From contig SUUF01000101.1 in assembly GCA_015062635.1 (NCBI GenBank), forward strand, positions 1-7,146: DNA of 7,146 nucleotides, read 5' to 3'. The DNA is from Coriobacteriaceae bacterium. GTDB taxonomy: Bacteria > Actinomycetota > Coriobacteriia > Coriobacteriales > Eggerthellaceae. Made by a program: the position numbers and the translations under genes. A model generated the notes under the pieces. That model was not told the origin of the DNA. It did no database searches and worked only from the letters and a program-made list of their open reading frames with translations. Shown here piece after piece: positions 5,952-7,146 of this stretch (position 1 is the first letter of the stretch; every line of letters begins with the position of its first letter).

Positions 5952-6680
5952 ATGAACCGCATGGAGGTTTTCCGCCGCTATCTCATCTTGCTCCTCGGCA
6001 TCTTCTTCATCGCGCTGGGCGTGTCGATGTTCACGAAATCGGGTTTGGGCACCTCGGCGATCTCGGTCATCCCGCTCACGCTCTCGCTGCAGTTCCCGCA
6101 GCTTTCGTATGGCACCTGGGTCGCGTTGTTCAACATATTCCTCATCGGCCTCGAGTGGGCGATGCTGCGCGCAGACATGCCGAGGCGCGAGGTCGTGCAG
6201 CAGTTCGTCTTCGCGCTCATCTTCGGTTCGGTGGTCGACCTCACGATGCTGCTGCTGTGGTGGCTGGAGCCCGATGCCTATTGGCAGCGCCTGGCCGTCG
6301 TGGGCGCGAGCTGCTTTGTCATGGCGTTCGGCGTGTATCTCACGCTCATCTGCCGCGTGGGCCTTATGGCCGGTGACGGGTTCGCCCGGGCGCTTTCGGG
6401 CAAAATCGGGAAGAGCTTCGCCGTGACGCGCGTGATATCCGATACCACGATGCTGCTCATCGCCGTGGGTTTGTGCCTGCTGTGGTTCGGCGAATTGCTC
6501 TCGGTGCGCGAGGGAACCGTGATCGTCGCCCTGTGCTGCGGCACCATCGTCGGGTTCTATACCCGCCACCTCAAACAGCTGGAATACCTCCTGCTGCCGT
6601 TCAATGTGACGGTCGATTCTGCACAAGTCGCCGGATATGAGGTGGTCGATACCGACTTAGAAACGTCGCGAATACATTGA
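5952..6680 (+). CDS. YczE/YyaS/YitT-type integral membrane protein
   Basis: A polytopic inner-membrane protein of 242 residues whose biochemical function is not known. Hydrophobic segments lie near residues 9-27, 54-72, 84-104, 113-135, 158-180 and 187-204. The motif KSGLGTSAISVIPLTLS (29-45) is characteristic of the YczE/YitT group. A related pattern, CRVGLMAGDGFARALS (134-149) followed by VTRVISDTTMLL (about 158-169), suggests the internal duplication typical of these proteins. ATG 5952 is chosen because AGGAGG (5940-5945) precedes it by 6 bases; the frame continues upstream to 5865 without ribosome binding site or suitable codons. The last 30 or so residues are hydrophilic. It lies 114 bases after the transporter operon on the same strand, so it may be read through from it, but nothing ties it functionally to metal uptake. 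Confidence 0.82.
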   Translation: MNRMEVFRRYLILLLGIFFIALGVSMFTKSGLGTSAISVIPLTLSLQFPQLSYGTWVALFNIFLIGLEWAMLRADMPRREVVQQFVFALIFGSVVDLTMLLLWWLEPDAYWQRLAVVGASCFVMAFGVYLTLICRVGLMAGDGFARALSGKIGKSFAVTRVISDTTMLLIAVGLCLLWFGELLSVREGTVIVALCCGTIVGFYTRHLKQLEYLLLPFNVTVDSAQVAGYEVVDTDLETSRIH

Positions 6681-6740
6681 CCTCAAAATGATTGATGTCA
6701 TCTATGGGACAAGTTTCTCGATTTGATGGCCGCATCTTTC

Positions 6741-6764
6741 ATCTGGTTAAACGAAACACCAGGT
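6741..6764 (+). terminator. Weak hairpin downstream of the YczE-like gene
   Basis: ATCTGGT (6741-6747) can pair with ACCAGGT (6758-6764), including one G-U wobble, around a ten-base loop. The following bases AGATAGTTTATT are only moderately T-rich. It may help end transcription of the gene finishing at 6680, but it is a poor match to a Rho-independent terminator. Confidence 0.25.
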
Positions 6765-6766
6765 AG

Positions 6767-6782
6767 ATAGTTTATTAACTAT
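6767..6782. repeat. Palindrome ATAGTT-TATT-AACTAT
   Basis: A perfect 6-4-6 inverted repeat in AT-rich DNA, of the size of a dimeric regulator's operator. It is the first of three palindromes with four-base centres, spaced about 31 and 27 bases centre to centre. No regulator can be named. Confidence 0.45.
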
Positions 6783-6799
6783 TGGGTGAACGATATATA

Positions 6800-6811
6800 A
6801 CCAGTTTTGGT
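6800..6811. repeat. Palindrome ACCA-GTTT-TGGT
   Basis: A perfect 4-4-4 inverted repeat between two longer palindromes. Being short, it could be chance; it is recorded because its spacing to its neighbours is about three helical turns on either side. Confidence 0.25.
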
Positions 6812-6824
6812 ATGGTTCGGCACA

Positions 6825-6840
6825 CAATATATCCATATTG
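6825..6840. repeat. Palindrome CAATAT-ATCC-ATATTG
   Basis: A perfect 6-4-6 inverted repeat with the same geometry as the one at 6767-6782 but different arms. It lies about 20 bases before the point where the sequence changes from AT-rich to GC-rich, and could be an operator or cover a promoter. Confidence 0.45.
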
Positions 6841-6860
6841 TAAGACACGCATTATAGGCA

Positions 6861-6971
6861 GTGCGGCTTTGCGGACGGGGGGAATGACCGTCGGAAGATC
6901 GCACGGACCGCTTAACCGAAGCTGTACTGAGAGGGGCGCTGTGTGTTGCGTCCTTTCGCGTGCAGTCGGTT
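6861..6971 (+). promoter_or_regulatory. Possible structured 5' leader of the gene at 7016
   Basis: Two foldable units follow each other. In the first, GTGCG (6861-6865) pairs with CGCAC (6900-6904), enclosing GACGG (6874-6878) paired with CCGTC (6888-6892). In the second, AACCGA (6914-6919) and CTGTA (6922-6926) pair with TGCAG-TCGGTT (6961-6971), leaving a two-base bulge. Inside that, GAGGGGCGC (6931-6939) pairs with GCGTCCTTT (6948-6956) using three G-U wobbles. It resembles no riboswitch class I know. Chance pairing is not excluded in GC-rich DNA. Confidence 0.35.
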
Positions 6972-6986
6972 TCGGTGATGCGGCCT

Positions 6987-6992
6987 TATAAA
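6987..6992 (+). promoter_or_regulatory. Candidate -10 box close to the last gene
   Basis: TATAAA matches the -10 consensus at five of six bases. No recognisable -35 box is found 16-18 bases upstream. Transcription from it would start near 6999, leaving a leader of about 17 bases containing only the ribosome binding site. It competes with the idea of a long structured leader. Confidence 0.3.
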
Positions 6993-7015
6993 TCTCTTTG
7001 AAGGAGGTTAGAAGT

Positions 7016-7146
7016 ATGGCATTCCTGAAGCGCGAATACGGTGGCATCCAGCCGTCCATCCCGGTCGCTATGCTGCGTATCCGCATTCCGTTCGTTCATT
7101 TCAAGATCTCCCCGCCGGAAATCGTGACGGGCTTGATGAACGCTTG
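7016..7146 (+). CDS. Unidentified protein, N-terminal 43 residues only
   Basis: ATG 7016 follows a near-ideal ribosome binding site, AAGGAGG at 7001-7007, with an 8-base gap, and the frame stays open to the window edge. The visible 43 residues begin MAFLKREYGGIQPSIPVAML and end with SPPEIVTGLMNA. They are basic and moderately hydrophobic, with no signal peptide and no complete domain. The stretch ending PPEIVTGLMNA could lead into a first membrane helix, as in some anion or purine permeases, but that is a guess. Use of CTG, CGC/CGT, ATC and GGT codons together with the strong SD suggests good expression. The gene has its own upstream region and is probably a new transcription unit. Confidence 0.75.
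   Translation, partial: MAFLKREYGGIQPSIPVAMLRIRIPFVHFKISPPEIVTGLMNA

Larger units (their letters stand above)
6681..6860. other. AT-rich intergenic block without a gene
   Basis: These 180 bases are about 38% G+C by hand count, far below the coding regions. No open frame with a ribosome binding site is present. The block holds a weak hairpin and three short palindromes, listed separately. It most likely contains promoters and operators of the gene at 7016, but I could not find a -35/-10 pair with good spacing. Confidence 0.6.

Noticed and set aside
5247..6626. 459-codon minus-strand open frame opposite the second ATPase and the membrane protein
   Set aside because: It crosses an intergenic gap and two real genes, and its composition is typical of antisense high-GC reading.
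6782..6991. 69-codon plus-strand frame in the gap before the last gene
   Set aside because: No ribosome binding site precedes it, it spans the AT-rich/GC-rich junction, and it shows no protein-like pattern.
6775..7086. 103-codon minus-strand frame in the same gap
   Set aside because: It overlaps the start of the well-supported gene at 7016, lacks a ribosome binding site and resembles nothing known.

Overview
The window is GC-rich coding DNA (roughly two-thirds G+C in the genes by eye) with strong third-position G/C bias, frequent TCG serine and GCC/GCG alanine codons, Shine-Dalgarno (SD) sites and tightly overlapping genes. Together with the gene content (nitroreductase, peptide/nickel-type ABC operon, YczE/YitT-type membrane protein) this suggests a high-GC actinobacterium, most likely of the Coriobacteriia (Eggerthella-like). 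The placement is an inference from style, not from a marker gene.

Layout. Positions 1-518 (minus strand) hold most of a nitroreductase-family flavoprotein gene whose C-terminus lies outside the window. It diverges from a five-gene ABC importer operon on the plus strand. The region between them (519-730) carries a nested inverted repeat that could fold in the nitroreductase mRNA leader just before its ribosome binding site. It also carries a good sigma-70-type promoter for the operon, overlapped by four copies of a TTCGTAAC-type half-site. The operon consists of a lipoprotein solute-binding protein (731-2377), a strong hairpin at 2390-2414, two permeases (2439-3428 and 3418-4314) and two ATPases (4318-5250 and 5244-5837). 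From the first permease on, the genes overlap or nearly touch. The order matches nikABCDE/oppABCDF.

Substrate. The family covers peptides, nickel and metallophores. Three things point to a metal, probably nickel or a nickel chelate: the first ATPase has an N-terminal tail with 12 histidines in 26 residues; the binding protein has an HxH pair near its start (GEHMHEP) and another near its end (PHGHGW); and the gene order is that of nik operons. The lipoprotein would catch the substrate outside the membrane, the two permeases form the channel, and the two ATPases drive it.

Downstream, 5952-6680 encodes a YczE/YitT-type polytopic membrane protein of unknown function. A 335-base gap follows (6681-7015). 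Its first 180 bases are AT-rich (about 38% G+C, hand-counted) and contain three short palindromes. Its second part is GC-rich and can fold into two stem-loops. A strong SD then introduces a new gene at 7016 that runs off the end of the window and that I do not recognise. I found no rRNA, tRNA, CRISPR array, insertion sequence or transposase. The window is mostly ordinary transport and metabolism; the noteworthy parts are the His-rich ATPase tail and the regulatory DNA in the gaps.
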